This document shows positions 21,921 through 32,844 of a DNA stretch of 64,000 nt, piece by piece. The translations under genes were made by a program, and so were the position numbers. The stretch is from Lineus longissimus. Its lineage: Eukaryota > Nemertea > Pilidiophora > Heteronemertea > Lineidae. Under the pieces are notes generated by a model. It did not search any database. It worked only from the letters and a program-made list of their open reading frames with translations, and was not told the DNA's origin. Every line of letters begins with the position of its first letter. The stretch's first letter is position 1. The stretch lies in assembly GCF_910592395.1 (NCBI RefSeq), contig NC_088326.1, positions 7,819,001 through 7,883,000 on the forward strand. The letters are read 5' to 3'.

Positions 21921-22645
21921 AAGCCCGGTCTACACTAGCAAACATGAACCAACAGTTGTTAGCCAACATCGTGTTGGGCCTTGTTGCAGAGGCATGTTTG
22001 CTATTGTTTGCCAGTGTGGACGGGTCGAAAAACAAGTGAAAACATCAGCAAACTTGTTGGCCAATGTTGGCCAATGTTAGGCCATGCACCTTCTGAAAAA
22101 CATGTTGGTTGGTGTTGGGCAATTAGCAGCCAATCAGGGAACAAATTTGGATCATGTGATGGAGCTACTGGGACAAAATGGCAGCCTCAATGAAAGATAG
22201 AGAATGGCAATTTCAAGAAATTAAACATTAAATTTCAGAATACGAAAAGCTTCATCCATCCGCAGGAAATTCTTGAGGCTTTTGGGGTCTGAGGCCCTTA
22301 ACTCTTGAAGGAGGCAGTGATAGGCCCCATGCATGCTTTTTCCACAAGTATGGCTTTTGTCAGTTGCAGCGGCGACGAGGGTTAATCACAACTGAAAGAA
22401 TTGCTGCTGAAGCACCTAGGCATGCTTTCTTCCTGTGGTTCTCCATTGTTTTAAAGAAAAATGGAGAGAAATGACTGATTTTCCCTCCAAATTGCCCTCA
22501 AATTCATGCCAAACACGGCTAAACTTAAACAAACTTGTTTGCCTGTGTTTGATAGTGTGGACGGGTCCCCTAACATTCGCCAACATGATTTTAGCTCATG
22601 TTGGCCAACAATTGTTGGTGAATGTTTGCTAGTGTAGACAGGCTT
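21921..22645. mobile_element. Foldback DNA element with about 50-bp inverted ends
   Basis: The left end AAGCCCGGTCTACACTAGCA and onward (21921-21970) is the imperfect reverse complement of the right end (about 22597-22645, 'tgctagtgtagacaggctt'). Internal sub-repeats of 'gccaatgttggccaatgtt' and 'gtgtggacgggtc' lie near each end. The middle contains a short frame REWQFQEIKH..ISEYEKLHP with stops, perhaps a trace of a DNA-binding protein from a parent element, but I cannot name it. No clean target duplication found. Confidence 0.62.
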
Positions 22646-22739
22646 AATGCGTTTTTCTACTATCTTAGAGCTGAAACAAAGTTGGAAAAGTATCAAACAA
22701 GTTTAAAAAAATAGTTTACTGATGAACCAACAGAAGAAC

Positions 22740-23692
22740 CAAGGAGGATACCGCGGTGACGTCACATCACGTGATCCCGACCCATATTAGTGATCGCTAT
22801 GGCCAATCAGATTCAGTCTACTGACAGCACCAGCACTGAACACATCGCCACGGTTCACTGTCTGGTGCGCTCCTGTACACAAAAACACCAATAGACATGA
22901 AATATTGCAATACCTAGTACGGATTCTTCCTGTGTAGAATAAAATTTACAGAGCAGATTAACTTCCACGAATATAAAAGACGTTTGGCGTGGCCAAAGTG
23001 CGGAAATAATGGGAAATAATGTCTCCGCTAAAATACACTACGAAATACACTAGGCAATGCACTACGCGATACACGGTAGAGATGCAGTTGAGTTCGTTAT
23101 TGTTTTGACTTAGAAGCCCGCCCATATCATAATATGTTCATGTATTCATGAAGTATGAACTCATTTCTCTCCCATACAACTCTAAGGACAGTCAATTTCT
23201 CCTTAAATCATCACCGAAACCGCGATATCCGCAGGAAGATTTCGTTCTAGTGTCCGAAAATGCATGATCTTACAGGGGCTTTAACTCGACAAATAGAGGG
23301 GATCTATGGGGATCTATGCGAGTTTTAGGTATAACAGGTCTCGAACTTGTAAAATCTGTAAACATACCTCCAAATCCCATTATGATAATGAAGAGATTGC
23401 CCCATATCTGGGAGACTGTTTTGAAACCATCGCTAATTTTGGAAGATCGGTGCCGGCTATTTGGTTTAAAAAACCCTATTTTTCCCCATCAAAACAGCAC
23501 TTTTCATTATTCAAATGATAGCTTATTGTCTGAAGACTTATTTCATAGCAGAAAAGTACTAATAACTCTGATTTGATGCGAAAAATCTAACTTTTTTGAT
23601 GACTTGATTTTCCCTTGGCCGTGGATCGAGTTTGTTTACAATATGAAGCGCCATCTTGGAAAAGCCGTGACGTCACCGCGGTATCCTCCTTG
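22740..23692 (+). mobile_element. A1: TIR element, 953 bp, left boundary of the array
   Basis: Perfect 26-bp inverted ends (22740-22765 and 23667-23692) start CAAGGAGGATACC and contain the palindrome TGACGTCA, the full CRE consensus. Next to the left end is ATCACGTGAT, and next to the right end is GCGCCATCTTGG, a YY1-like motif. Two overlapping open frames of 70 and 86 codons (from 23306 and 23316) have no recognisable domain, so the element looks non-autonomous. CA..TG ends resemble hAT-type termini, but the 9-bp duplication is longer than hAT's usual 8 and recalls Mutator or Merlin groups. A1 alone has 'aatataaaag' where the others have 'aataaaaaag'. Confidence 0.85.
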
Positions 23693-24435
23693 CTTGTCTC
23701 CCGCATATTTTGATAAATAATTGGCGATGATAAGAAGTACGCTGTACTGACACACAGATATGAATGGTCATTCAATCCCTGTACGATTCCTACGTAACAC
23801 TCTTCGCCGCCTGACTAATCGCGTTCAGCAAGGCCATTGTTCATATTGCACACTAATGCCTATGATCTCCATGAGGCGCTGGTGGTGTAAAGGTTAGCAT
23901 TGTTGCCTTCCAAGCAATAGATCCAGGTTCGATTCCCGGCTAGCGCACGTTTTTGCACTTTGTTTTTATTTATCTTGTCAATTTTGCTTTGTTCGTGGTT
24001 GCATTTTTCGGCAATTTAACCCTTTTCTCTCGCATCAAACAGAATAATAATTACACACAAATGAGGATGGAATTTTACCTGACACGACGAGACTTTATAT
24101 AGTGTGTAGCCAACCGACTCTACTGAGTTTTTAACGAGTTTTACCCAGATACCACTTCAGTATAATACCAACTGCAACATGAAGTTTTTCTCCAAAAAAA
24201 CCCAAGGTCTATTTATGTCGCTGGTACTAACTTCATAAAAACAAAAATTAAAATCACTGCAAAAAATATGAGTGCAAAAAGGTAATCCCGAGGACCTTTG
24301 CGAATAACTAGTCTCCTGTGCGCAGTCCATTTCGTCATCGTGATCGCCCTTCCTCGCGACAGGACGAGGCCGGTCCGTCCGGAGTGTACAAAAACCCGGA
24401 TTGTTTTACACATCCAGCATTGGACAACTGCCCGC
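23693..24435 (+). repeat. B1: 743-bp module carrying a tRNA-Gly gene
   Basis: B runs from cttgtctcccgcatatt to ggacaactgcccgc. Further copies are B2 25834-26576, B3 28968-29710, B4 32102-32844 and B5 39208-39950. Each begins with the 9-bp duplicate left by A and ends at the start of a C module. Besides the tRNA gene at offset about 183, a GC-rich part near the end (CGCGACAGGACGAGGCCGG) has no assigned role. Since C is flanked by ccgc on both sides where it meets B, B probably existed as a tandem or circular unit before C entered it. Confidence 0.8.
23876..23947 (+). tRNA. tRNA-Gly(TCC), copy 1 of 5
   Basis: A 72-nt cloverleaf can be folded. The acceptor GCGCTGG pairs with CTAGCGC (one G-T pair) with discriminator A. 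The anticodon stem GTTGC/GCAAT encloses loop CTTCCAA, giving anticodon TCC. The T-loop is TTCGATT, with stem CCAGG/CCCGG (one A-C mismatch). The A-box (TGGTGTAAAGG) and B-box (GGTTCGATTCC) are good, and TTTTT at 23950-23954 is a polymerase III terminator. The body closely resembles animal tRNA-Gly(TCC) as I remember it. The T-stem mismatch may lower stability, so it could be either an active gene or a young pseudogene. Confidence 0.88.
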
Positions 24436-24879
24436 GAGACAAGACCACAATTGATTTTTTAAGCCTTTTAGCAGTTAAATTGTCAATGTTTGACCGCGAC
24501 GCATCAAAGAACGCGTGGTGTTGTGAATCTGAAATTTAGATTATGTTATTCCGGACAGTCGGGCAAGTAAATGGTGAAAAATAAAATGGTGATTGACCAC
24601 GGAAATTTTTTTTTAATCGACAAATTAGACAGACTTTGATATTTCCACTCTTTTCAGCCAACTGGCAGAAAAAACTCAAAACACGCCCCCTATTACCCAA
24701 TTAGCAAAATTCGAAATTAATTTTTTCATCAAATAATTTCTTTATATCTGTAGACTTGCCACAACAAATATTTTTTCAATACCTCTCCAAATATGTACTT
24801 GAGAGTAAAAAACATGCACTCGTCTAATAGATAGGCCTGGACCCTCCAACCTATGAATATTCATTAGTGGTCTTGTCTC
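24436..24879 (+). mobile_element. C1: 444-bp TIR element between B1 and A2
   Basis: Starts gagacaagaccac and ends gtggtcttgtctc, a perfect 13-bp inverted repeat. No coding capacity, so MITE-like. In relation to B it is flanked by ccgc on both sides (24432-24435, and in B after the A insertion), which is compatible with a short target duplication. An old dispersed copy is at 10821-12337. Confidence 0.82.
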
Positions 24880-24880
24880 C

Positions 24881-25833
24881 CAAGGAGGATACCGCGGTGA
24901 CGTCACATCACGTGATCCCGACCCATATTAGTGATCGCTATGGCCAATCAGATTCAGTCTACTGACAGCACCAGCACTGAACACATCGCCACGGTTCACT
25001 GTCTGGTGCGCTCCTGTACACAAAAACACCAATAGACATGAAATATTGCAATACCTAGTATGGATTCTTCCTGTGTAGAATAAAATTTACAGAGCAGATT
25101 AACTTCCACGAATAAAAAAGACGTTTGGCGTGGCCAAAGTGCGGAAATAATGGGAAATAATGTCTCCGCTAAAATACACTACGAAATACACTAGGCAATG
25201 CACTACGCGATACACGGTAGAGATGCAGTTGAGTTCGTTATTGTTTTGACTTAGAAGCCCGCCCATATCATAATATGTTCATGTATTCATGAAGTATGAA
25301 CTCATTTCTCTCCCATACAACTCTAAGGACAGTCAATTTCTCCTTAAATCATCACCGAAACCGCGATATCCGCAGGAAGATTTCGTTCTAGTGTCCGAAA
25401 ATGCATGATCTTACAGGGGCTTTAACTCGACAAATAGAGGGGATCTATGGGGATCTATGCGAGTTTTAGGTATAACAGGTCTCGAACTTGTAAAATCTGT
25501 AAACATACCTCCAAATCCCATTATGATAATGAAGAGATTGCCCCATATCTGGGAGACTGTTTTGAAACCATCGCTAATTTTGGAAGATCGGTGCCGGCTA
25601 TTTGGTTTAAAAAACCCTATTTTTCCCCATCAAAACAGCACTTTTCATTATTCAAATGATAGCTTATTGTCTGAAGACTTATTTCATAGCAGAAAAGTAC
25701 TAATAACTCTGATTTGATGCGAAAAATCTAACTTTTTTGATGACTTGATTTTCCCTTGGCCGTGGATCGAGTTTGTTTACAATATGAAGCGCCATCTTGG
25801 AAAAGCCGTGACGTCACCGCGGTATCCTCCTTG
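24881..25833 (+). mobile_element. A2: TIR element, 953 bp
   Basis: Same element as A1. The 9-bp duplicate cttgtctcc lies at 24872-24880 and 25834-25842, showing that A inserted across the C/B junction. Carries 'tagtatgg' where A1 and A3 have 'tagtacgg'. Confidence 0.85.
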
Positions 25834-26016
25834 CTTGTCTCCCGCATATTTTGATAAATAATTGGCGATGATAAGAAGTACGCTGTACTGACACACAGAT
25901 ATGAATGGTCATTCAATCCCTGTACGATTCCTACGTAACACTCTTCGCCGCCTGACTAATCGCGTTCAGCAAGGCCATTGTTCATATTGCACACTAATGC
26001 CTATGATCTCCATGAG

Positions 26017-26088
26017 GCGCTGGTGGTGTAAAGGTTAGCATTGTTGCCTTCCAAGCAATAGATCCAGGTTCGATTCCCGGCTAGCGCA
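26017..26088 (+). tRNA. tRNA-Gly(TCC), copy 2 of 5
   Basis: Same sequence as copy 1, inside module B2, with the same T-run terminator downstream. Confidence 0.88.
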
Positions 26089-26576
26089 CGTTTTTGCACT
26101 TTGTTTTTATTTATCTTGTCAATTTTGCTTTGTTCGTGGTTGCATTTTTCGGCAATTTAACCCTTTTCTCTCGCATCAAACAGAATAATAATTACACACA
26201 AATGAGGATGGAATTTTACCTGACACGACGAGACTTTATATAGTGTGTAGCCAACCGACTCTACTGAGTTTTTAACGAGTTTTACCCAGATACCACTTCA
26301 GTATAATACCAACTGCAACATGAAGTTTTTCTCCAAAAAAACCCAAGGTCTATTTATGTCGCTGGTACTAACTTCATAAAAACAAAAATTAAAATCACTG
26401 CAAAAAATATGAGTGCAAAAAGGTAATCCCGAGGACCTTTGCGAATAACTAGTCTCCTGTGCGCAGTCCATTTCGTCATCGTGATCGCCCTTCCTCGCGA
26501 CAGGACGAGGCCGGTCCGTCCGGAGTGTACAAAAACCCGGATTGTTTTACACATCCAGCATTGGACAACTGCCCGC

Positions 26577-28013
26577 GAGACAAGACCACAATTGATTTTT
26601 TAAGCCTTTTAGCAGTTAAATTGTCAATGTTTGACCGCGACGCATCAAAGAACGCGTGGTGTTGTGAATCTGAAATTTAGATTATGTTATTCCGGACAGT
26701 CGGGCAAGTAAATGGTGAAAAATAAAATGGTGATTGACCACGGAAATTTTTTTTTAATCGACAAATTAGACAGACTTTGATATTTCCACTCTTTTCAGCC
26801 AACTGGCAGAAAAAACTCAAAACACGCCCCCTATTACCCAATTAGCAAAATTCGAAATTAATTTTTTCATCAAATAATTTCTTTATATCTGTAGACTTGC
26901 CACAACAAATATTTTTTCAATACCTCTCCAAATATGTACTTGAGAGTAAAAAACATGCACTCGTCTAATAGATAGGCCTGGACCCTCCAACCTATGAATA
27001 TTCATTAGTGGTCTTGTCTCAATGAAGGTACATTTCAGGGGTTAACATTTTGAGATTTTTTTCAAACTAATGTACATGACATCCCACAACTCTCCAACAA
27101 AGGAAAGTCATATCTGGACATTTTTGGAGAAATGAGAGACATTTCAAAGAGTGGTACAACTGTGCCAAAGCGACGAAAGAGGACAAAATCGACAAAAAGT
27201 CATGATTTTGCACCCAACAGCACCAAATTCAAAGACCTGCCCTGGCCAGAATAAGCAAGCTATGGAGCTGAAACTTTAGGATGTGATTTAGGAATATCTT
27301 TGCTGCTTAGGGCACAACTTTCAGAATCAAGGCCTAAGTAGTTTCAAAGAAATTACAAAATGAATGGCAACACAACAAGACTTGTAAAAATGAAACCGAA
27401 CTTAGACCGGGGTTAGGTTGACTCTTATTTGGGTCAAATTAAGTTTTTTTCTCATTATTTAGGCTTGTTTTGACCTTAAATCATCAGCAATACAATATTC
27501 TAAATGAATTAGAGTGATTTGAGCACATTCAAATTTCTCACTATATTGACCCAAAATGTAGTGTAAATAGAGACAAGACCACAATTGATTTTTTAAGCCT
27601 TTTAGCAGTTAAATTGTCAATGTTTGACCGCGACGCATCAAAGAACGCGTGGTGTTGTGAATCTGAAATTTAGATTATGTTATTCCGGACAGTCGGGCAA
27701 GTAAATGGTGAAAAATAAAATGGTGATTGACCACGGAAATTTTTTTTTAATCGACAAATTAGACAGACTTTGATATTTCCACTCTTTTCAGCCAACTGGC
27801 AGAAAAAACTCAAAACACGCCCCCTATTACCCAATTAGCAAAATTCGAAATTAATTTTTTCATCAAATAATTTCTTTATATCTGTAGACTTGCCACAACA
27901 AATATTTTTTCAATACCTCTCCAAATATGTACTTGAGAGTAAAAAACATGCACTCGTCTAATAGATAGGCCTGGACCCTCCAACCTATGAATATTCATTA
28001 GTGGTCTTGTCTC
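26577..28013 (+). repeat. C2-D1-C3 block
   Basis: C2 26577-27020, D1 27021-27569, C3 27570-28013. D (549 bp, starting aatgaaggtacatttcag and ending gtgtaaata) is AT-rich and non-coding. The C-to-C period is 993 bp. C2 and C3 carry the 'ggaaattt' form of an internal T-run. Confidence 0.85.
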
Positions 28014-28014
28014 C

Positions 28015-28967
28015 CAAGGAGGATACCGCGGTGACGTCACATCACGTGATCCCGACCCATATTAGTGATCGCTATGGCCAATCAGATTCAGTCTACTGAC
28101 AGCACCAGCACTGAACACATCGCCACGGTTCACTGTCTGGTGCGCTCCTGTACACAAAAACACCAATAGACATGAAATATTGCAATACCTAGTACGGATT
28201 CTTCCTGTGTAGAATAAAATTTACAGAGCAGATTAACTTCCACGAATAAAAAAGACGTTTGGCGTGGCCAAAGTGCGGAAATAATGGGAAATAATGTCTC
28301 CGCTAAAATACACTACGAAATACACTAGGCAATGCACTACGCGATACACGGTAGAGATGCAGTTGAGTTCGTTATTGTTTTGACTTAGAAGCCCGCCCAT
28401 ATCATAATATGTTCATGTATTCATGAAGTATGAACTCATTTCTCTCCCATACAACTCTAAGGACAGTCAATTTCTCCTTAAATCATCACCGAAACCGCGA
28501 TATCCGCAGGAAGATTTCGTTCTAGTGTCCGAAAATGCATGATCTTACAGGGGCTTTAACTCGACAAATAGAGGGGATCTATGGGGATCTATGCGAGTTT
28601 TAGGTATAACAGGTCTCGAACTTGTAAAATCTGTAAACATACCTCCAAATCCCATTATGATAATGAAGAGATTGCCCCATATCTGGGAGACTGTTTTGAA
28701 ACCATCGCTAATTTTGGAAGATCGGTGCCGGCTATTTGGTTTAAAAAACCCTATTTTTCCCCATCAAAACAGCACTTTTCATTATTCAAATGATAGCTTA
28801 TTGTCTGAAGACTTATTTCATAGCAGAAAAGTACTAATAACTCTGATTTGATGCGAAAAATCTAACTTTTTTGATGACTTGATTTTCCCTTGGCCGTGGA
28901 TCGAGTTTGTTTACAATATGAAGCGCCATCTTGGAAAAGCCGTGACGTCACCGCGGTATCCTCCTTG
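28015..28967 (+). mobile_element. A3: TIR element, 953 bp
   Basis: Same element as A1, flanked by cttgtctcc on both sides. Shares 'tagtacgg' with A1. Confidence 0.85.
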
Positions 28968-29150
28968 CTTGTCTCCCGCATATTTTGATAAATAATTGGC
29001 GATGATAAGAAGTACGCTGTACTGACACACAGATATGAATGGTCATTCAATCCCTGTACGATTCCTACGTAACACTCTTCGCCGCCTGACTAATCGCGTT
29101 CAGCAAGGCCATTGTTCATATTGCACACTAATGCCTATGATCTCCATGAG

Positions 29151-29222
29151 GCGCTGGTGGTGTAAAGGTTAGCATTGTTGCCTTCCAAGCAATAGATCCA
29201 GGTTCGATTCCCGGCTAGCGCA
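29151..29222 (+). tRNA. tRNA-Gly(TCC), copy 3 of 5
   Basis: Same sequence as copy 1, inside B3 (28968-29710). Confidence 0.88.
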
Positions 29223-29710
29223 CGTTTTTGCACTTTGTTTTTATTTATCTTGTCAATTTTGCTTTGTTCGTGGTTGCATTTTTCGGCAATTTAACCCTTT
29301 TCTCTCGCATCAAACAGAATAATAATTACACACAAATGAGGATGGAATTTTACCTGACACGACGAGACTTTATATAGTGTGTAGCCAACCGACTCTACTG
29401 AGTTTTTAACGAGTTTTACCCAGATACCACTTCAGTATAATACCAACTGCAACATGAAGTTTTTCTCCAAAAAAACCCAAGGTCTATTTATGTCGCTGGT
29501 ACTAACTTCATAAAAACAAAAATTAAAATCACTGCAAAAAATATGAGTGCAAAAAGGTAATCCCGAGGACCTTTGCGAATAACTAGTCTCCTGTGCGCAG
29601 TCCATTTCGTCATCGTGATCGCCCTTCCTCGCGACAGGACGAGGCCGGTCCGTCCGGAGTGTACAAAAACCCGGATTGTTTTACACATCCAGCATTGGAC
29701 AACTGCCCGC

Positions 29711-31147
29711 GAGACAAGACCACAATTGATTTTTTAAGCCTTTTAGCAGTTAAATTGTCAATGTTTGACCGCGACGCATCAAAGAACGCGTGGTGTTGTG
29801 AATCTGAAATTTAGATTATGTTATTCCGGACAGTCGGGCAAGTAAATGGTGAAAAATAAAATGGTGATTGACCACGGAATTTTTTTTTTAATCGACAAAT
29901 TAGACAGACTTTGATATTTCCACTCTTTTCAGCCAACTGGCAGAAAAAACTCAAAACACGCCCCCTATTACCCAATTAGCAAAATTCGAAATTAATTTTT
30001 TCATCAAATAATTTCTTTATATCTGTAGACTTGCCACAACAAATATTTTTTCAATACCTCTCCAAATATGTACTTGAGAGTAAAAAACATGCACTCGTCT
30101 AATAGATAGGCCTGGACCCTCCAACCTATGAATATTCATTAGTGGTCTTGTCTCAATGAAGGTACATTTCAGGGGTTAACATTTTGAGATTTTTTTCAAA
30201 CTAATGTACATGACATCCCACACCTCTCCAACAAAGGAAAGTCATATCTGGACATTTTTGGAGAAATGAGAGACATTTCAAAGAGTGGTACAACTGTGCC
30301 AAAGCGACGAAAGAGGACAAAATCGACAAAAAGTCATGATTTTGCACCCAACAGCACCAAATTCAAAGACCTGCCCTGGCCAGAATAAGCAAGCTATGGA
30401 GCTGAAACGTTAGGATGTGATTTAGGAATATCTTTGCTGCTTAGGGCACAACTTTCAGAATCAAGGCCTAAGTAGTTTCAAAGAAATTACAAAATGAATG
30501 GCAACACAACAAGACTTGTAAAAATGAAACCGAACTTAGACCGGGGTTAGGTTGACTCTTATTTGGGTCAAATTAAGTTTTTTTCTCATTATTTAGGCTT
30601 GTTTTGACCTTAAATCATCAGCAATACAATATTCTAAATGAATTAGAGTGATTTGAGCACATTCAAATTTCTCACTATATTGACCCAAAATGTAGTGTAA
30701 ATAGAGACAAGACCACAATTGATTTTTTAAGCCTTTTAGCAGTTAAATTGTCAATGTTTGACCGCGACGCATCAAAGAACGCGTGGTGTTGTGAATCTGA
30801 AATTTAGATTATGTTATTCCGGACAGTCGGGCAAGTAAATGGTGAAAAATAAAATGGTGATTGACCACGGAAATTTTTTTTTAATCGACAAATTAGACAG
30901 ACTTTGATATTTCCACTCTTTTCAGCCAACTGGCAGAAAAAACTCAAAACACGCCCCCTATTACCCAATTAGCAAAATTCGAAATTAATTTTTTCATCAA
31001 ATAATTTCTTTATATCTGTAGACTTGCCACAACAAATATTTTTTCAATACCTCTCCAAATATGTACTTGAGAGTAAAAAACATGCACTCGTCTAATAGAT
31101 AGGCCTGGACCCTCCAACCTATGAATATTCATTAGTGGTCTTGTCTC
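29711..31147 (+). repeat. C4-D2-C5 block
   Basis: C4 29711-30154, D2 30155-30703, C5 30704-31147. D2 has private changes (cacacctctcc, gaaacgttagg). C4 has the 'ggaatttt' T-run form, C5 the 'ggaaattt' form. Confidence 0.85.
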
Positions 31148-31148
31148 C

Positions 31149-32101
31149 CAAGGAGGATACCGCGGTGACGTCACATCACGTGATCCCGACCCATATTAGT
31201 GATCGCTATGGCCAATCAGATTCAGTCTACTGACAGCACCAGCACTGAACACATCGCCACGGTTCACTGTCTGGTGCGCTCCTGTACACAAAAACACCAA
31301 TAGACATGAAATATTGCAATACCTAGTATGGATTCTTCCTGTGTAGAATAAAATTTACAGAGCAGATTAACTTCCACGAATAAAAAAGACGTTTGGCGTG
31401 GCCAAAGTGCGGAAATAATGGGAAATAATGTCTCCGCTAAAATACACTACGAAATACACTAGGCAATGCACTACGCGATACACGGTAGAGATGCAGTTGA
31501 GTTCGTTATTGTTTTGACTTAGAAGCCCGCCCATATCATAATATGTTCATGTATTCATGAAGTATGAACTCATTTCTCTCCCATACAACTCTAAGGACAG
31601 TCAATTTCTCCTTAAATCATCACCGAAACCGCGATATCCGCAGGAAGATTTCGTTCTAGTGTCCGAAAATGCATGATCTTACAGGGGCTTTAACTCGACA
31701 AATAGAGGGGATCTATGGGGATCTATGCGAGTTTTAGGTATAACAGGTCTCGAACTTGTAAAATCTGTAAACATACCTCCAAATCCCATTATGATAATGA
31801 AGAGATTGCCCCATATCTGGGAGACTGTTTTGAAACCATCGCTAATTTTGGAAGATCGGTGCCGGCTATTTGGTTTAAAAAACCCTATTTTTCCCCATCA
31901 AAACAGCACTTTTCATTATTCAAATGATAGCTTATTGTCTGAAGACTTATTTCATAGCAGAAAAGTACTAATAACTCTGATTTGATGCGAAAAATCTAAC
32001 TTTTTTGATGACTTGATTTTCCCTTGGCCGTGGATCGAGTTTGTTTACAATATGAAGCGCCATCTTGGAAAAGCCGTGACGTCACCGCGGTATCCTCCTT
32101 G
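31149..32101 (+). mobile_element. A4: TIR element, 953 bp
   Basis: Same element as A1, flanked by cttgtctcc. Has 'tagtatgg'. Confidence 0.85.
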
Positions 32102-32284
32102 CTTGTCTCCCGCATATTTTGATAAATAATTGGCGATGATAAGAAGTACGCTGTACTGACACACAGATATGAATGGTCATTCAATCCCTGTACGATTCCT
32201 ACGTAACACTCTTCGCCGCCTGACTAATCGCGTTCAGCAAGGCCATTGTTCATATTGCACACTAATGCCTATGATCTCCATGAG

Positions 32285-32356
32285 GCGCTGGTGGTGTAAA
32301 GGTTAGCATTGTTGCCTTCCAAGCAATAGATCCAGGTTCGATTCCCGGCTAGCGCA
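32285..32356 (+). tRNA. tRNA-Gly(TCC), copy 4 of 5
   Basis: Same sequence as copy 1, inside B4 (32102-32844). Confidence 0.88.
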
Positions 32357-32844
32357 CGTTTTTGCACTTTGTTTTTATTTATCTTGTCAATTTTGCTTTG
32401 TTCGTGGTTGCATTTTTCGGCAATTTAACCCTTTTCTCTCGCATCAAACAGAATAATAATTACACACAAATGAGGATGGAATTTTACCTGACACGACGAG
32501 ACTTTATATAGTGTGTAGCCAACCGACTCTACTGAGTTTTTAACGAGTTTTACCCAGATACCACTTCAGTATAATACCAACTGCAACATGAAGTTTTTCT
32601 CCAAAAAAACCCAAGGTCTATTTATGTCGCTGGTACTAACTTCATAAAAACAAAAATTAAAATCACTGCAAAAAATATGAGTGCAAAAAGGTAATCCCGA
32701 GGACCTTTGCGAATAACTAGTCTCCTGTGCGCAGTCCATTTCGTCATCGTGATCGCCCTTCCTCGCGACAGGACGAGGCCGGTCCGTCCGGAGTGTACAA
32801 AAACCCGGATTGTTTTACACATCCAGCATTGGACAACTGCCCGC

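Noticed and set aside
23306-23576. Repeated 70- and 86-codon ORFs in every A element as real genes
   Set aside because: They overlap in two frames, have no recognisable domain, and repeat only because the A module repeats.
24213-24539. Repeated ORFs at the B/C border (both strands)
   Set aside because: They overlap on opposite strands and cross the boundary between B and the inserted C element, so they are by-products of module joining.
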